DNA of 64,000 bases from Aureimonas sp. AU20 (lineage in GTDB: Bacteria; Pseudomonadota; Alphaproteobacteria; Rhizobiales; Rhizobiaceae): contig NZ_CP006367.1 in NCBI RefSeq assembly GCF_001442755.1, positions 434,001 through 498,000 on the forward strand, written 5' to 3'. Below are positions 28,134 through 36,564 of this stretch, in pieces (position 1 is the first letter of the stretch; each line of letters begins with the position of its first letter). The notes beneath the pieces are model-generated. The model worked only from the letters and a program-made list of their open reading frames with translations, was not told the origin of the DNA and searched no databases. Both the position numbers and the translations under genes were made by a program.

Positions 28134-28532
28134 TCAGCGCCGCTGGCGCTTGGCCCGGCGCAGCGCCTCGGCGCGGGCGGCGGCTTCTTCCAGCTGGGCG
28201 AGCAGTGCCGAAATGTCCTCCGGCGCGAGGATGGCGACCGTTTCGGACAGGCGGTTGGCGAGCGCCGTCGCCTCGGGGCTGAGGCCGCCGGTGTCGACCG
28301 AGACCTTGGGATGCGACAGGGCCGCGAGGCGCTGAAGCTCCTCGGCATCGTCCCAGATCACGTTGAGATAGGTAATGACGCGCTGGAGGAAATCCCAGCT
28401 CGGGCGTCCGCGCCGGCCGTGCTCCAGCGCCGAGAGATAGGCGGAGGACACGCGCAGCGCCGCCGCCATCTGGCCTTGGGTCACCCCTCGCTCGCGCCTG
28501 AGCTCACGCAGTTTTTCGCCGAAAGGGGTCAT
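28134..28532 (-). CDS. XRE-type helix-turn-helix regulator
   Basis: A 132-residue protein with an N-terminal Cro/C1-type helix-turn-helix (FGEKLRELRRERGVTQGQMAAALRVSSAYLSALEHGRRG). After it comes an alpha-helical region (DDAEELQRLAALSHPKV) and a basic Ala/Arg-rich C-terminus. Its ATG overlaps the stop of the smr gene (ATGA), so it is the third gene of the coupled set mltA-smr-xre. Target unknown. Confidence 0.88.
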   Translation of the reverse strand: MTPFGEKLRELRRERGVTQGQMAAALRVSSAYLSALEHGRRGRPSWDFLQRVITYLNVIWDDAEELQRLAALSHPKVSVDTGGLSPEATALANRLSETVAILAPEDISALLAQLEEAAARAEALRRAKRQRR

Positions 28533-29134
28533 GGCCGGCGCACCCGGACATAGAAGGCGCCCTCGCCGCCATGGCCGCGCTCCGCCGGCTCGTAGCCCGC
28601 GACCAGCGAGCGGAACTCGCCGGTCGAGAACCAGTGCGGCATGGCGCGCTTCAACGTGCCGGTGGAGCCGTAGGAGGCACCGCGTCCGGTGATGACGAGA
28701 ACGTGACGAAACCCGCGCGCCTGCGCCTGCCGCAGGAAGAACAGAAGCACGCCATGCGCCGCCGCCTCGGTCTGCCCGTGCAGGTCGATCCGGTCGTCCA
28801 GCGCGATGCGACCCTTGCCGATCTTGCGCCGCGTCGGGCGCTCGATCGGGTGCAGCGGCGGCAGGCGCGTGGCGGGCGAGGGCGGGTTGCCAACGGGGCT
28901 ATAGGGCGGCGCGCTCCAGGCGGCGGGAAGGCCGGTGTCCTGGCGCGGCGGCGGGGAGAAGCTCGCAGGCGGGAAGCTCGCGGACGGAAAGCTCGGCTGG
29001 GCCTGAGCGGGGGCGGGCTCCTCCGGCGGCAGCGCGGGCGCGCTCTTGCCCTTGAGCGGCGTTGCGGTGCGCGCGATCGAGACCCAGAGCCGGGTTTCCT
29101 CGGTGGAAAGCGAGCGGGAGCGGCGCTTCTTCAT
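28529..29134 (-). CDS. Smr domain protein
   Basis: A 201-residue protein. Residues 1-100 are a Pro/Ser-rich, probably disordered linker; the C-terminal half is an Smr (MutS2-related) domain with signatures DRIDLHGQTEAAAHGVLLFF and HVLVITGRGASYGS, and ending GGEGAFYVRVRR. Smr domains are nucleases or nucleic-acid binders; in alphaproteobacteria this gene commonly follows mltA. It overlaps both neighbours by 4 nt (ATGA). Confidence 0.9.
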   Translation of the reverse strand: MKKRRSRSLSTEETRLWVSIARTATPLKGKSAPALPPEEPAPAQAQPSFPSASFPPASFSPPPRQDTGLPAAWSAPPYSPVGNPPSPATRLPPLHPIERPTRRKIGKGRIALDDRIDLHGQTEAAAHGVLLFFLRQAQARGFRHVLVITGRGASYGSTGTLKRAMPHWFSTGEFRSLVAGYEPAERGHGGEGAFYVRVRRP

Positions 29135-30237
29135 CGCCCAGCCTCCTCGCCCGCCGGGCGCAGCACGGTCCAGCGCGCGGGATGGCGGATCGTGCCGGCC
29201 AGAGCCCCGGCGGCCTCGCCCGACCCGGTGAAGAGATCGCCGCGCTCGGGGCCGGTGATGGCCGAGCCGGTGTCCTGCGCCACCACGAGCCGGTGAAAGG
29301 GCGCGCCCTCCACTGGAAGCGTCGGCGCGTCTACCAGAATCGGCGTGCCGTAGGGGGTCAGCACGGCGTCCACCGCGAGCGAAGCGAGCGGCGTCAGCGC
29401 AACGCCCTGCGCCCCGATCGGCCCGGCCTCGGCCTCCGCGCCCTCGATCTCGCGAAAGAAGATGAAGGAGCGGTTGCGCCGCATCAGCCCCGCCGCGCGT
29501 TCGGGATGGGCGGCGAGCCAGCGGCGAATGCCCGCCATGTCGGCGCCCTCCAGCGGCAGTTCGCCTTCATTCACCAGAACGCGGCCGATGGCAGTGAAGC
29601 GATGGCCGTTCTTGGCGGCATAGCCCACGCGCATCGTTTCGCCGTCCGGCAGCCGCAGCCGGGCCGAGCCCTGGACATGGACGAAGAAGGCCTCGACGGG
29701 GTCGGCGAGGAACACGAGTTCCAGCCCCCGGCCCTCCAGAAACCCGGCCTCGATGGCCGCCCGGTCGGGATAGGGCGAAAGGCGGCCGGTGTCGGTGTCC
29801 ACCCGCGCGAAGCCCTGCGCCTCCTTCAGCCCGTCCGGCAGCGGCGCGTCGGGCGAAAGGCGCAGGAGATCGGCCGGGGCGCGGTAGAGCGGAGCGGAAA
29901 AGGCGGCGGAGCGCGTGCGCGAGGCGGGAAGCTCCGGCTCGTAATAGCCGGTGAGAAAACCGGTCTGAGCCCCTTCCCGCCGCCAGGGACGGAAGAAGCG
30001 CTCGAAGAAGCGCCGCGCCTCCGCCCCGTCCTTTGCCGGTGCGCGCAGCGCGGCCTCCGCGGCCGGGCGCAAGGGCGCGGCGGCGGAGGCCGCGTCCGGC
30101 TTCACGAGCGCCGGGGCGGAGCGTGCAAACGCCAGAAAGGCCGGTGTCGGATCGACAACCGGCCATTCGGCAAGAGCGGAGAAGGAGAGCGGTCGCCAGG
30201 GCGGCGAAGGGGCGGTCACGGACATGTCGAGGGACAT
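29131..30237 (-). CDS. mltA: Membrane-bound lytic murein transglycosylase A (MltA)
   Basis: Peptidoglycan-cleaving lytic transglycosylase. The MltA domain is clear (FERFFRPWRREGAQTGFLTGYYEPELPAS; AAIEAGFLEGRGLELVFLADPVEAFFVHVQGSARL). The C-terminal 3D domain carries the catalytic aspartates (RLVVAQDTGSAITGPERGDLFTG). Length is 368 aa from the ATG at 30237; the upstream TTG is less likely. No obvious signal peptide or lipobox is seen at the start, so its export route is unclear. Order timA-mltA-smr is conserved in Hyphomicrobiales. Confidence 0.92.
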   Translation of the reverse strand: MSLDMSVTAPSPPWRPLSFSALAEWPVVDPTPAFLAFARSAPALVKPDAASAAAPLRPAAEAALRAPAKDGAEARRFFERFFRPWRREGAQTGFLTGYYEPELPASRTRSAAFSAPLYRAPADLLRLSPDAPLPDGLKEAQGFARVDTDTGRLSPYPDRAAIEAGFLEGRGLELVFLADPVEAFFVHVQGSARLRLPDGETMRVGYAAKNGHRFTAIGRVLVNEGELPLEGADMAGIRRWLAAHPERAAGLMRRNRSFIFFREIEGAEAEAGPIGAQGVALTPLASLAVDAVLTPYGTPILVDAPTLPVEGAPFHRLVVAQDTGSAITGPERGDLFTGSGEAAGALAGTIRHPARWTVLRPAGEEAGR

Positions 30238-30243
30238 CTCAAC

Positions 30244-30262
30244 GCCGGCCTGCAAGGCCGGC
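30244..30262. other. Intercistronic hairpin between timA and mltA
   Basis: A perfect palindromic stem GCCGGCCT / AGGCCGGC with a 3-nt loop lies between the timA stop (30268) and the mltA start (30237). There is no T tract. It may stabilise or tune expression within the operon. Confidence 0.5.
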
Positions 30263-30267
30263 CGGGC

Positions 30268-30963
30268 TCATTCCTCGGACTCGGTTTCCACCAGTTTCCA
30301 GTTCGGATCGCGCGAGCGCGTGTCTCGGGCGAAGGTCCAGACGTCGCGCACCTCGGCCACGGTCTCGGGATCGCCGTCCACCACCTCGCCATTGCTCTTC
30401 AGCGTGGCGGAGATGAGCTGCGACACGATGCGCAGCGTGACGAAGGCATCGCGCCCCTTCAGCTCGGCGGCGACGACGGTGGCGTTGTCGATCCCCACGA
30501 AGGAGGACTGCATCCGCTCGCCCCGCGCCTCGCGCTCGATGATCGAGCTCTCGAAGCCCTGGTAGACCTCGGGCGAAAGCAGGTTCTTCAGGAGCTTTCG
30601 ATCGCCGTCGGCAAAGCCCGTCACCACCATCTCGTAGGCGGCGCGGGCACCGTTCAGGAACTGGTCGAGATCGAAGCTCGGATCGGCCTCCTGGATGCGC
30701 CGAAGGCCGGCATTGGCGGGCGAGCCCACGGGCGCGGCCTTGTCGATCGCCTCGAAACGGCCCGGCGCCTCCTCGGCCGGAACCCGGCGCGAGGGCAGAG
30801 TCACGACATTGCCCTGCTCGCGCGGCGGGGTCGGATTGTCGTTGGTGCGGGAATAAGGGTCATAGGGCGGGCGTTCATGGCCCGTGCGACGGCCGAGCAC
30901 ACTGCGGAGCTGATACAGCACCACGGCCGCCACTACGATGAAGAAGATCGTCCCGAAACCCAT
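30268..30963 (-). CDS. Tim44/TimA family inner-membrane protein
   Basis: A 231-residue protein with a single N-terminal membrane anchor (GFGTIFFIVVAAVVLYQLRSVLG), a Pro-rich linker and a C-terminal Tim44-like NTF2 fold domain (FDLDQFLNGARAAYEMVVTGFADGD; LLSPEVYQGFESSIIEREARGE; DVWTFARDTRSRDPNWKLVET). Bacterial Tim44 homologues (TimA) are common in alphaproteobacteria and are encoded next to fxsA/secB, as here. The start is placed at MGFGTIFF. Confidence 0.9.
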   Translation of the reverse strand: MGFGTIFFIVVAAVVLYQLRSVLGRRTGHERPPYDPYSRTNDNPTPPREQGNVVTLPSRRVPAEEAPGRFEAIDKAAPVGSPANAGLRRIQEADPSFDLDQFLNGARAAYEMVVTGFADGDRKLLKNLLSPEVYQGFESSIIEREARGERMQSSFVGIDNATVVAAELKGRDAFVTLRIVSQLISATLKSNGEVVDGDPETVAEVRDVWTFARDTRSRDPNWKLVETESEE

Positions 30964-31139
30964 GAACGCGGATCTGCCCTGCAAGAAGTCTTGATCGAAG
31001 CTTCATATAGAGGCACCCGGTCCCGCATTCAAATTCACGAAGACGCGTCCTATGTGATGATCGTTCGTTTCCTGTGCCCGTGGGTCCCATTGCGGAGCCG
31101 CACAGGGCGATTTTTCGAAGAAGGAGAGTTTCCACCGCC

Positions 31140-31679
31140 ATGCCGCTGATCCTCGTTCCGGTCATCCTACTGGCCCTGCCGCTTCTGGAGATCGGCGCCT
31201 TCATCTGGGTCGGCGGCCATATCGGCATCGGCTGGACCCTTCTCCTGGTGATCCTGTCGGCCGTGGTGGGCGCGAGCCTCCTCAAGCGCCAGACGCTTTC
31301 CACCTTGCGCGCCGCGCAGGCCGAGGCGCGGGCCGGCCGTCTGCCCGAGCGTGAGATCGTGCATGGCGCGATGATCGCGCTGGCGGGCATCCTGCTCATC
31401 ATCCCCGGCTTCCTGTCGGACATCGTGGGCCTCGCCCTGTTCCTGCCGCCGGTCCGCGATCTCATCTGGCGCGCGCTGCGCCGTCGCATCGTCGTGGTGG
31501 GAACGCCCGGCTTCAACGAGCGCCCGCCGGTGCGGCCCAACGTGGTGGATCTCACGGACGACGAGTTCGCGCGCCGCGCCGACGGCAGCCCCTGGGTGCG
31601 GCTGGAGCGCGACGAGCCCTTCCGCCGCGACGGCAAGGGCGGCGCCGGCGAAGGCGACGGCAAGCCGACGCTGCACTGA
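31140..31679 (+). CDS. fxsA: FxsA family membrane protein
   Basis: A 179-residue inner-membrane protein of the FxsA family: LILVPVILLALPLLEIGAFIWVGGHIGIGWTLLLVILSAVVGASLLKRQ, then GMIALAGILLIIPGFLSDIVGLALFLPPVRD. FxsA modulates phage F exclusion when overproduced in E. coli; its normal job is unclear. The C-terminal part is hydrophilic. It is divergent from timA and is followed by its own terminator, then secB. Confidence 0.92.
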   Translation: MPLILVPVILLALPLLEIGAFIWVGGHIGIGWTLLLVILSAVVGASLLKRQTLSTLRAAQAEARAGRLPEREIVHGAMIALAGILLIIPGFLSDIVGLALFLPPVRDLIWRALRRRIVVVGTPGFNERPPVRPNVVDLTDDEFARRADGSPWVRLERDEPFRRDGKGGAGEGDGKPTLH

Positions 31680-31697
31680 GACCGCCAAGGTCTGCGA

Positions 31698-31728
31698 AAG
31701 GGGCGCTCTTGCGCCCCTTCTTGTTTTC
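31698..31728 (+). terminator. Rho-independent terminator after fxsA
   Basis: Arms AAGGGGCGC (31698-31706) and GCGCCCCTT (31711-31719) with a 4-nt TCTT loop are followed by CTTGTTTT, 18 bp past the fxsA stop. Confidence 0.85.
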
Positions 31729-31814
31729 GCCCCCGGCGCCGTGTTAGCGCAGCCGTGATCCCCGGCGCCGGAGCGAACGGCGTTTCCTTCTCCAGCCAAC
31801 TCCGCGAGGACCCC

Positions 31815-32312
31815 ATGTCCGAGACCAACCACACGGGCGTCAACGGCGCTTCCGAGGCCGAGGCTCCGAGCCTCAACATCCTGGCCCAGTACATCAAGGA
31901 CCTGTCCTTCGAGAGCCCGAAGGCGCCCGGCGTCCTGCGCGCCCAGCCGCGCGCGCCCGGCATCAACATCGGCGTCAATGTCGGCGCGGTGCCGGTGCAG
32001 GACGGCGACAACGAGTACGACGTCAAGCTCTCGCTGAACGCCCAGGCCGGCGAAGGCGCCGAGACCCTGTTTCACGTGGAACTTCAGTATGGGGGCGTCT
32101 TCCGCCTGACGGGCTTCCCGCAGGAGCACATGCTGCCGGTTCTCTTCATCGAGTGCCCGCGCCTCCTCTTCCCCTTCGCGCGCCAGATCATCGCGGACGT
32201 CACCCGCAACGCCGGCTTCCCGCCGCTGATGATCGACCCGATCGATTTTGCCGCCCTGTTCACGCAGCGCATGGCCGAAGAGCGCACCCGCGCGCAGGTC
32301 CAGACCGTCTAA
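31815..32312 (+). CDS. secB: Protein-export chaperone SecB
   Basis: Homotetrameric chaperone that keeps precursors unfolded for SecA. The fold-defining segments are present: [45 protein letters not shown] and the hallmark [36 protein letters not shown]. At 165 aa it is full length. The ATG has AGGA a few bases upstream. A parS-like 16-mer lies inside the gene at 32068-32083. Confidence 0.96.
   Translation: MSETNHTGVNGASEAEAPSLNILAQYIKDLSFESPKAPGVLRAQPRAPGINIGVNVGAVPVQDGDNEYDVKLSLNAQAGEGAETLFHVELQYGGVFRLTGFPQEHMLPVLFIECPRLLFPFARQIIADVTRNAGFPPLMIDPIDFAALFTQRMAEERTRAQVQTV
32068..32083. promoter_or_regulatory. parS-like site inside secB, two mismatches
   Basis: TGTTTCACGTGGAACT matches the parS consensus at 14 of 16 positions, with the central TTTCACGTG intact. 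It encodes part of LFHVEL in SecB, so it may be coincidental to the protein sequence. It lies about 4.7 kb from the putative origin. Confidence 0.45.
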
Positions 32313-32339
32313 TCCATCGGCTTCGGTTGAAGACACGAG

Positions 32340-32374
32340 AGGCGCCCCGGCGACGAGCCGGCGGCGCCTTTTTC
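32340..32374 (+). terminator. Rho-independent terminator after secB
   Basis: A strong stem made of AGGCGCC-CCGGC and GCCGG-c-GGCGCCT around a GACGA loop is followed by TTTTT, about 28 bp past the secB stop. Confidence 0.85.
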
Positions 32375-32391
32375 ATGGCGGATGTTTGCGG

Positions 32392-32834
32392 TCAGCCAAG
32401 ACTGGCGACGAGACGAACCGAGCCGCCGGGTGGGCTCGTTCCCGGTTTCTCCAGCGCGAAGCCGAGCGCCTCGTAGAAGCCGACGGCCTCCGGCGCGGAT
32501 GCGACGGTGACGGACGCGACGCTCATTCCCGCAGGCGCTGCAATGCCGCCGCGATCATGCGCCGGCCATGGCCCTGCGCGCGATGGCTCCGCTCGATCGC
32601 CACCCGCCGGATCGCGGCGCGCCGGTCCGCCAAGCGATCGAGGCGCAGGACGCCGATCGCTTGGCCGTCCACGCGGTAGAGAAGCGGCGTGTTGGCGGGA
32701 TGGCGATCGTCGGGATGGGCGAGGTCGTAGGCCTCCCCGCGCCCGCGCTCTTGGAATAGGGCGGCGCGGCGAATGGTGTGGAAGGCCTGCCAGTCCGCCT
32801 CCGTTTCCAGCGGCAGCAGCGTCGCCCCGCTCAA
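32392..32834 (-). pseudogene. GNAT family acetyltransferase, frameshifted
   Basis: The first part (from a probable TTG start at 32834) encodes a GNAT core with the acetyl-CoA loop (VAIERSHRAQGHGRRMIAAALQRLRE), then hits a TGA at 32523-32525. The missing C-terminal strand and helix (VTVASAPEAVGFYEALGF) continue in another frame from an ATG at 32526 that overlaps that stop, ending at 32392. Together they make one typical GNAT domain of about 145 residues, so a single-base frameshift splits the gene. It could be a true pseudogene, a sequencing error, or two coupled peptides (ATGA). Confidence 0.75.
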
Positions 32835-32841
32835 GGCCGGC

Positions 32842-33552
32842 TCAGTTCTCCGCGACGGGCGGGAGGTGGCTGTTCCACAGGGCACCGTCGCCGAGCCCGG
32901 CGATGAAGCGGCGATGGGCTTCGTCTTCAGTGGGCGAGAGGCGCGAGGGCAGCGGCACGGGTCGCTGGGCGGCGCGGTGGACGAGTTCGACGCCTCGGTC
33001 GCTCAACCCGTCATTGTCCATGTCGAGCCGCAGCGCCGACTGGCGGCCGCCGATCAGCTCGATATAGACCTGCGCCAGAAGCTCGGAGTCGACGAGAGCG
33101 CCATGCTTGTCGCGCTTCGACGTGTCGATCGAGAAGCGCGAGCAGAGCGCGTCCAGCGTCGCCGGTGCCATCGGAAACTTGCGCCGCGCCATGGGCAGCG
33201 TGTCGATCACGAGGCCCGGCGGAATGGCGGGGCGGCCGAGCCGCGCCAGCTCGGCATTGAGAAAGCGGACGTCGAAGGCGGCGTTGTGCGCGATCAGCGC
33301 GGCGTCGTCGAAAAAGGCGGCGAACTCCTCCACGATCTCGCCGAAGACCGGCTTGTCCTTCAGGAAGTCGTCGGCAATGCCGTGGATGTCGAAGGCGGCG
33401 GGATCGACCTTGCGCCCGTCCGGGCGGATGAAACAGTGATACTCGCGGCCCGTGGGAATGTGGTTCCACAGCTCGATGCCGCCGATTTCGATCACGCGGT
33501 CCTGCTCGAAGTCGAGGCCGGTGGTTTCCGTGTCGAAGACGATCTCGCGCAC
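32842..33552 (-). CDS. dnaQ: DNA polymerase III subunit epsilon DnaQ
   Basis: Proofreading 3'-5' exonuclease of the replicative polymerase. The Exo motifs are clear: REIVFDTETTGLDF (Asp-x-Glu near residue 7), FVGEIVEEFAAFFDDAALIAHNAAFDVRFLN (near residue 100) and KRDKHGALVDSELLAQVYIELIGG with the catalytic His-Asp (near residue 160). At 236 aa it is the usual size. The order dnaQ-coaE-aroE-maf next to an origin is conserved in Hyphomicrobiales. Confidence 0.96.
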   Translation of the reverse strand: MREIVFDTETTGLDFEQDRVIEIGGIELWNHIPTGREYHCFIRPDGRKVDPAAFDIHGIADDFLKDKPVFGEIVEEFAAFFDDAALIAHNAAFDVRFLNAELARLGRPAIPPGLVIDTLPMARRKFPMAPATLDALCSRFSIDTSKRDKHGALVDSELLAQVYIELIGGRQSALRLDMDNDGLSDRGVELVHRAAQRPVPLPSRLSPTEDEAHRRFIAGLGDGALWNSHLPPVAEN

Positions 33553-33627
33553 TGGGGTCCCGCTCCTGTCCTGTCACTTGGCCTGTCCCCCGTCATGTCG
33601 GCCGAACCGCGCGGGGGCGCAAGGGGA

Positions 33628-34218
33628 TCAGCGCGCTTGCGCCACGAGTTGGTGCCAGATCGCCTCGACCCGGCGCCGGGTCTCCTCCAGCGGCCCACCC
33701 GTTTCCACCACGAAATCGGCCCGCCGGCGCTTCTCGGCGTCCGGCATCTGCTTGGCGAGGATCGCCTCGAAGCGCTCCGGCGTCATGCCCGCTCTAGCCA
33801 GCACGCGGGCGCGCTGCGTCTCGGGCGGGGCGCTGACCACGAGCGTGCGATCCACCCGAGCTTCGCCGCCCGTTTCGAACAGGAGCGGGATGTCGAGCAC
33901 CGCCAGCTTGGCGCCCGAAGCGCGGGCCTCGGCCAGGAACCGCGCCTCCTCCTCGCGCACCAGGGGGTGGACGATGCGCTCCAGGTCCTTGAGCGCCGCC
34001 GCATCGTTCAAGACGGCGGCCGACAGAGCCGCGCGGTCCACTACGCCGCCCGGCGCCGTGCCGGGAAAGCGCGCCTCCACCAGGGGGGCGGCACGCCCGG
34101 CGTAAAGGCGGTGGACGCTTTCGTCGGCGGAATGGACGGGGCAGCCGAGCGCGGCGAACATCGCCGCTGCGGTGCTCTTGCCCATGCCGATCGAGCCGGT
34201 GAGGCCGAGCGTGATCAA
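33628..34218 (-). CDS. coaE: Dephospho-CoA kinase CoaE
   Basis: Final enzyme of coenzyme A synthesis. It has the P-loop [18 protein letters not shown] at its N-terminus, then [13 protein letters not shown] and [15 protein letters not shown], all typical. I place the start at a TTG (34218) directly before [10 protein letters not shown], because no ATG or GTG lies in a sensible position and the preceding gene ends at 34226. Length is 196 aa. A TTG start should be checked against relatives. Confidence 0.92.
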   Translation of the reverse strand: MITLGLTGSIGMGKSTAAAMFAALGCPVHSADESVHRLYAGRAAPLVEARFPGTAPGGVVDRAALSAAVLNDAAALKDLERIVHPLVREEEARFLAEARASGAKLAVLDIPLLFETGGEARVDRTLVVSAPPETQRARVLARAGMTPERFEAILAKQMPDAEKRRRADFVVETGGPLEETRRRVEAIWHQLVAQAR

Positions 34219-34225
34219 GCCGGGC

Positions 34226-34714
34226 TCAATCGTTGACGGCGAGCGCGATGCGCCAGCCCTTGCCCGCCTCGTCGCGCACCAGGGCGTAGCGGCAGCGGAA
34301 CTCCAGCGCCGCGTCGCCGTCGTCGCGCTCCTGGCGCCAGTCGAGCACGGCGAAGGCGGCGCCGTCGTCGCCTGCCGCCTCGATGATCTCGAAACGGGAC
34401 TGGACGATCTCCTCGCGCTCGAACACGGCGAGCAGCGCCTCGACATTCTCGGCCAGTTCCTCCTCGTCGTCGAAGACATTGCCCCGGCCGGACTGCCAGA
34501 TCGTCACCGGAAACTGGAAGCAGGCGATGATGGAATCGACGTCGAAATCGTCGAAGCCGGCCGCATAGGCCTCGAACAGGCTCTCGATCGCGGCTTCGGC
34601 TTCCGAAACCTCGGTCTCGAAGCCTTTCGGGACCTCGGCCACGAAACTCTTCGGGACCTCGGGCGTGACGTCGCTTGCGCCGTTTCCGGCAAAGGCGGAT
34701 CTGCGGTCGTCCAT
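34226..34714 (-). CDS. NTF2/SnoaL-like domain protein
   Basis: A 162-residue cytosolic protein. The C-terminal 120 residues look like an NTF2-like (SnoaL) fold: [92 protein letters not shown]. The first 40 residues contain repeats ([17 protein letters not shown]). No catalytic residues can be named; the role is unknown. It precedes coaE by 7 bp and is probably co-transcribed. Confidence 0.75.
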   Translation of the reverse strand: MDDRRSAFAGNGASDVTPEVPKSFVAEVPKGFETEVSEAEAAIESLFEAYAAGFDDFDVDSIIACFQFPVTIWQSGRGNVFDDEEELAENVEALLAVFEREEIVQSRFEIIEAAGDDGAAFAVLDWRQERDDGDAALEFRCRYALVRDEAGKGWRIALAVND

Positions 34715-34832
34715 GGTCTGGACCCTCCCCAACGCGCTTGAACGTGTCAGCATCGTCCCGAAAGATGGACGCAGGCTTTCCAAAGCGTCGCGAGCGATGG
34801 AAAATCGGCGTCCGGCCTTTCGGGCCAGAAGT

Positions 34833-35675
34833 TCAGCCGCCGGCTTCGATATCGGCGAGAAGCGCCTGACGCAGGTCCTCCCGCACGCTCGGCCGCCGGC
34901 CGAACCACCGCTCGAACCCCGGAACCGCCTGATGGAGCAGCATGCCGAGCCCGTCCGCCGTCTGGAGCCCGCGCAGCCGCGCCGCCCTGAGGATCGGGGT
35001 CTCGAGCGGCACATAGACGATGTCGGTCACCAAGGCGGCTTCGGCAAGGGCCGAGAGGTCCGGCGGCGCCTCGCCGGGCACCGGCGCGCGCGTGTTGACC
35101 ACGAGATCGGCCGAGCCGAGCCGAGCCGCCGTCTCGCGCTCCCCCGCGCCGGTGATGTCGAGGCCGGGCCGCGCGAAACTTTGGGCCAGGGCCTCGGCCC
35201 GCTCGGGCGTGCGGTTCAGGATGCGGATGCGCCGGACGCCCGCCTCGGCTAGCGCATGGACCACGGCGCGCGCCGCGCCCCCCGCGCCCAGCACCAAAGC
35301 CTCCTCCGCGTTTCGCCAGCCGGAGAGGCGCTCGTCCAGATTGGCGGAAAAGCCGTAGGCGTCGGTGTTGCCGCCGACCAGCCGGCCGTCCTCGAACCAG
35401 AGCGTGTTCACCGCGCCGATCGCCTCGGCCGCCCCATCGCGCCGGGCGACGGCGGCAAAGGCCGCCTCCTTGTGCGGGATCGTGACATTGCCGCCGGAAA
35501 AGCCCGCCGCCGCCAGGCCAGCCAGAAAGGCGGGAAAGGCGTCCGGTTCGACGGCGACGCGCTCGTAGGAGCCGGCAAGGCCCATCTCGCGCAGCCAGGT
35601 TCCGTGGATCAGCGGCGAGCGGGAATGGTGGATCGGCCAGCCGGTGACGAAGGCCTTGGGCGGTGTCTCATTCAT
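34833..35675 (-). CDS. aroE: Shikimate dehydrogenase AroE
   Basis: NADPH-dependent reduction of 3-dehydroshikimate in aromatic amino acid synthesis. The substrate-binding [13 protein letters not shown] (near residue 18) and catalytic Lys in [12 protein letters not shown] (near residue 67) are present, as is GNTDAYGF. The dinucleotide motif [15 protein letters not shown] (near residue 127) is followed by NADP-specific [11 protein letters not shown]. Length is 280 aa. Its ATG overlaps the end of maf by 8 bp. Confidence 0.95.
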   Translation of the reverse strand: MNETPPKAFVTGWPIHHSRSPLIHGTWLREMGLAGSYERVAVEPDAFPAFLAGLAAAGFSGGNVTIPHKEAAFAAVARRDGAAEAIGAVNTLWFEDGRLVGGNTDAYGFSANLDERLSGWRNAEEALVLGAGGAARAVVHALAEAGVRRIRILNRTPERAEALAQSFARPGLDITGAGERETAARLGSADLVVNTRAPVPGEAPPDLSALAEAALVTDIVYVPLETPILRAARLRGLQTADGLGMLLHQAVPGFERWFGRRPSVREDLRQALLADIEAGG

Positions 35676-36267
35676 CAACCAGCCCCCGGCGGCGCAGCTC
35701 GGCCAGGAGCGGCAGGACGGGCAGGCCGATGATGGTGAAGAAGTCGCCCTCGATCCGCTCCATGAGCTGGATGCCCTGGCGCTCCACCTGATAGGAGCCG
35801 ACGCTCGTGAGCGCGGCGTCGCCGACCTCGGCGAGATAGCGGCCGATCGTCGTGGGCGACAGCGCGCGCAGGGTGATGCGGGCCTGGTCGACATGGCGCC
35901 ACACGGTCTCGCCATCCACCACCAGCGCCACCGCGCTGGACAGAACATGCGTGCGGCCGGAAAGCTGGAGCAGCGCGCGGCGCGCCCCTTCCATGTCCGC
36001 AGGCTTGTGGAAGCGCTCGTCGCCCAGAGACAGCGTCTGGTCGGCGCCGATCACAAGGGCGCCGGGATGGCGGGCGGAAACGTCGATCGCCTTGGCCTCG
36101 GCCAGGATGGCGGCGACGTCGTCGGGCGCTGTCTCGCTTTCCGTAAGCGGCGCCTCCATGGCGCGCTCGTCCAACGTCGAGGGATCGACGGTGAAGGCGA
36201 TCCCGGCGTTCTGCAGAAGCTCCCGGCGGTGGACGCTGCCCGACGCCAGGACGATCGGCTTCCTCAT
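35668..36267 (-). CDS. maf: Maf family nucleotide pyrophosphatase
   Basis: A 199-residue house-cleaning nucleotide pyrophosphatase. The signature [11 protein letters not shown] is at the N-terminus (SxSxxR). The catalytic Asp is in [12 protein letters not shown] (near residue 74), followed by SAVALVVDG and a typical [25 protein letters not shown]-terminus. It is the first gene to the left of the putative origin and transcribed away from it. Confidence 0.94.
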   Translation of the reverse strand: MRKPIVLASGSVHRRELLQNAGIAFTVDPSTLDERAMEAPLTESETAPDDVAAILAEAKAIDVSARHPGALVIGADQTLSLGDERFHKPADMEGARRALLQLSGRTHVLSSAVALVVDGETVWRHVDQARITLRALSPTTIGRYLAEVGDAALTSVGSYQVERQGIQLMERIEGDFFTIIGLPVLPLLAELRRRGLVDE

Positions 36268-36349
36268 GCGGCTCGTTCCCTCTTCCTGTTGCCTTCTTCC
36301 TAGAGCCTGCGACGGCGCGGCAGCAAGCCGTCCAGGGCGAGAAGCTCAT

Positions 36350-36564
36350 GAGCCTGTTTGGAAACTCGGTCGGGTCGGTCCGACGGTTCTTTTTCGTCGT
36401 CGCCCCAGGGCGAGACATGCTGCGCAAGCGCAGCAGAGGTCTCGCCCGTCCGCATGGACCGTTGCCAATCCTCGCCGATGCCGCCGGCATCGACTGCGTT
36501 TGGCGCCTCGCGACACCCAAAAATCCCTCGCCGGCCCTCCGCCGCCGAATTTCCAAACAGACTC
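36350..36564. mobile_element. MITE-like element, copy 1 (215 bp)
   Basis: Bounded by 20-bp inverted ends: GAGCCTGTTTGGAAACTCGG at left and the complement of GAGTCTGTTTGGAAATTCGG at right (two mismatches). Inside is a hairpin GGGCGAGAC...GTCTCGCCC (36410-36450 area) and blocks such as CATGGACCGTTGCCAATCCTC shared with copy 2. It carries no gene. It abuts the GANTC-rich origin region, and its right end contains the first GANTC site. No target-site duplication is obvious. Confidence 0.75.

Noticed and set aside
29062..31149. Plus-strand open frame of 695 aa opposite smr-mltA-timA
   Set aside because: It spans three well-supported minus-strand genes, is low in complexity and has no recognisable domain.
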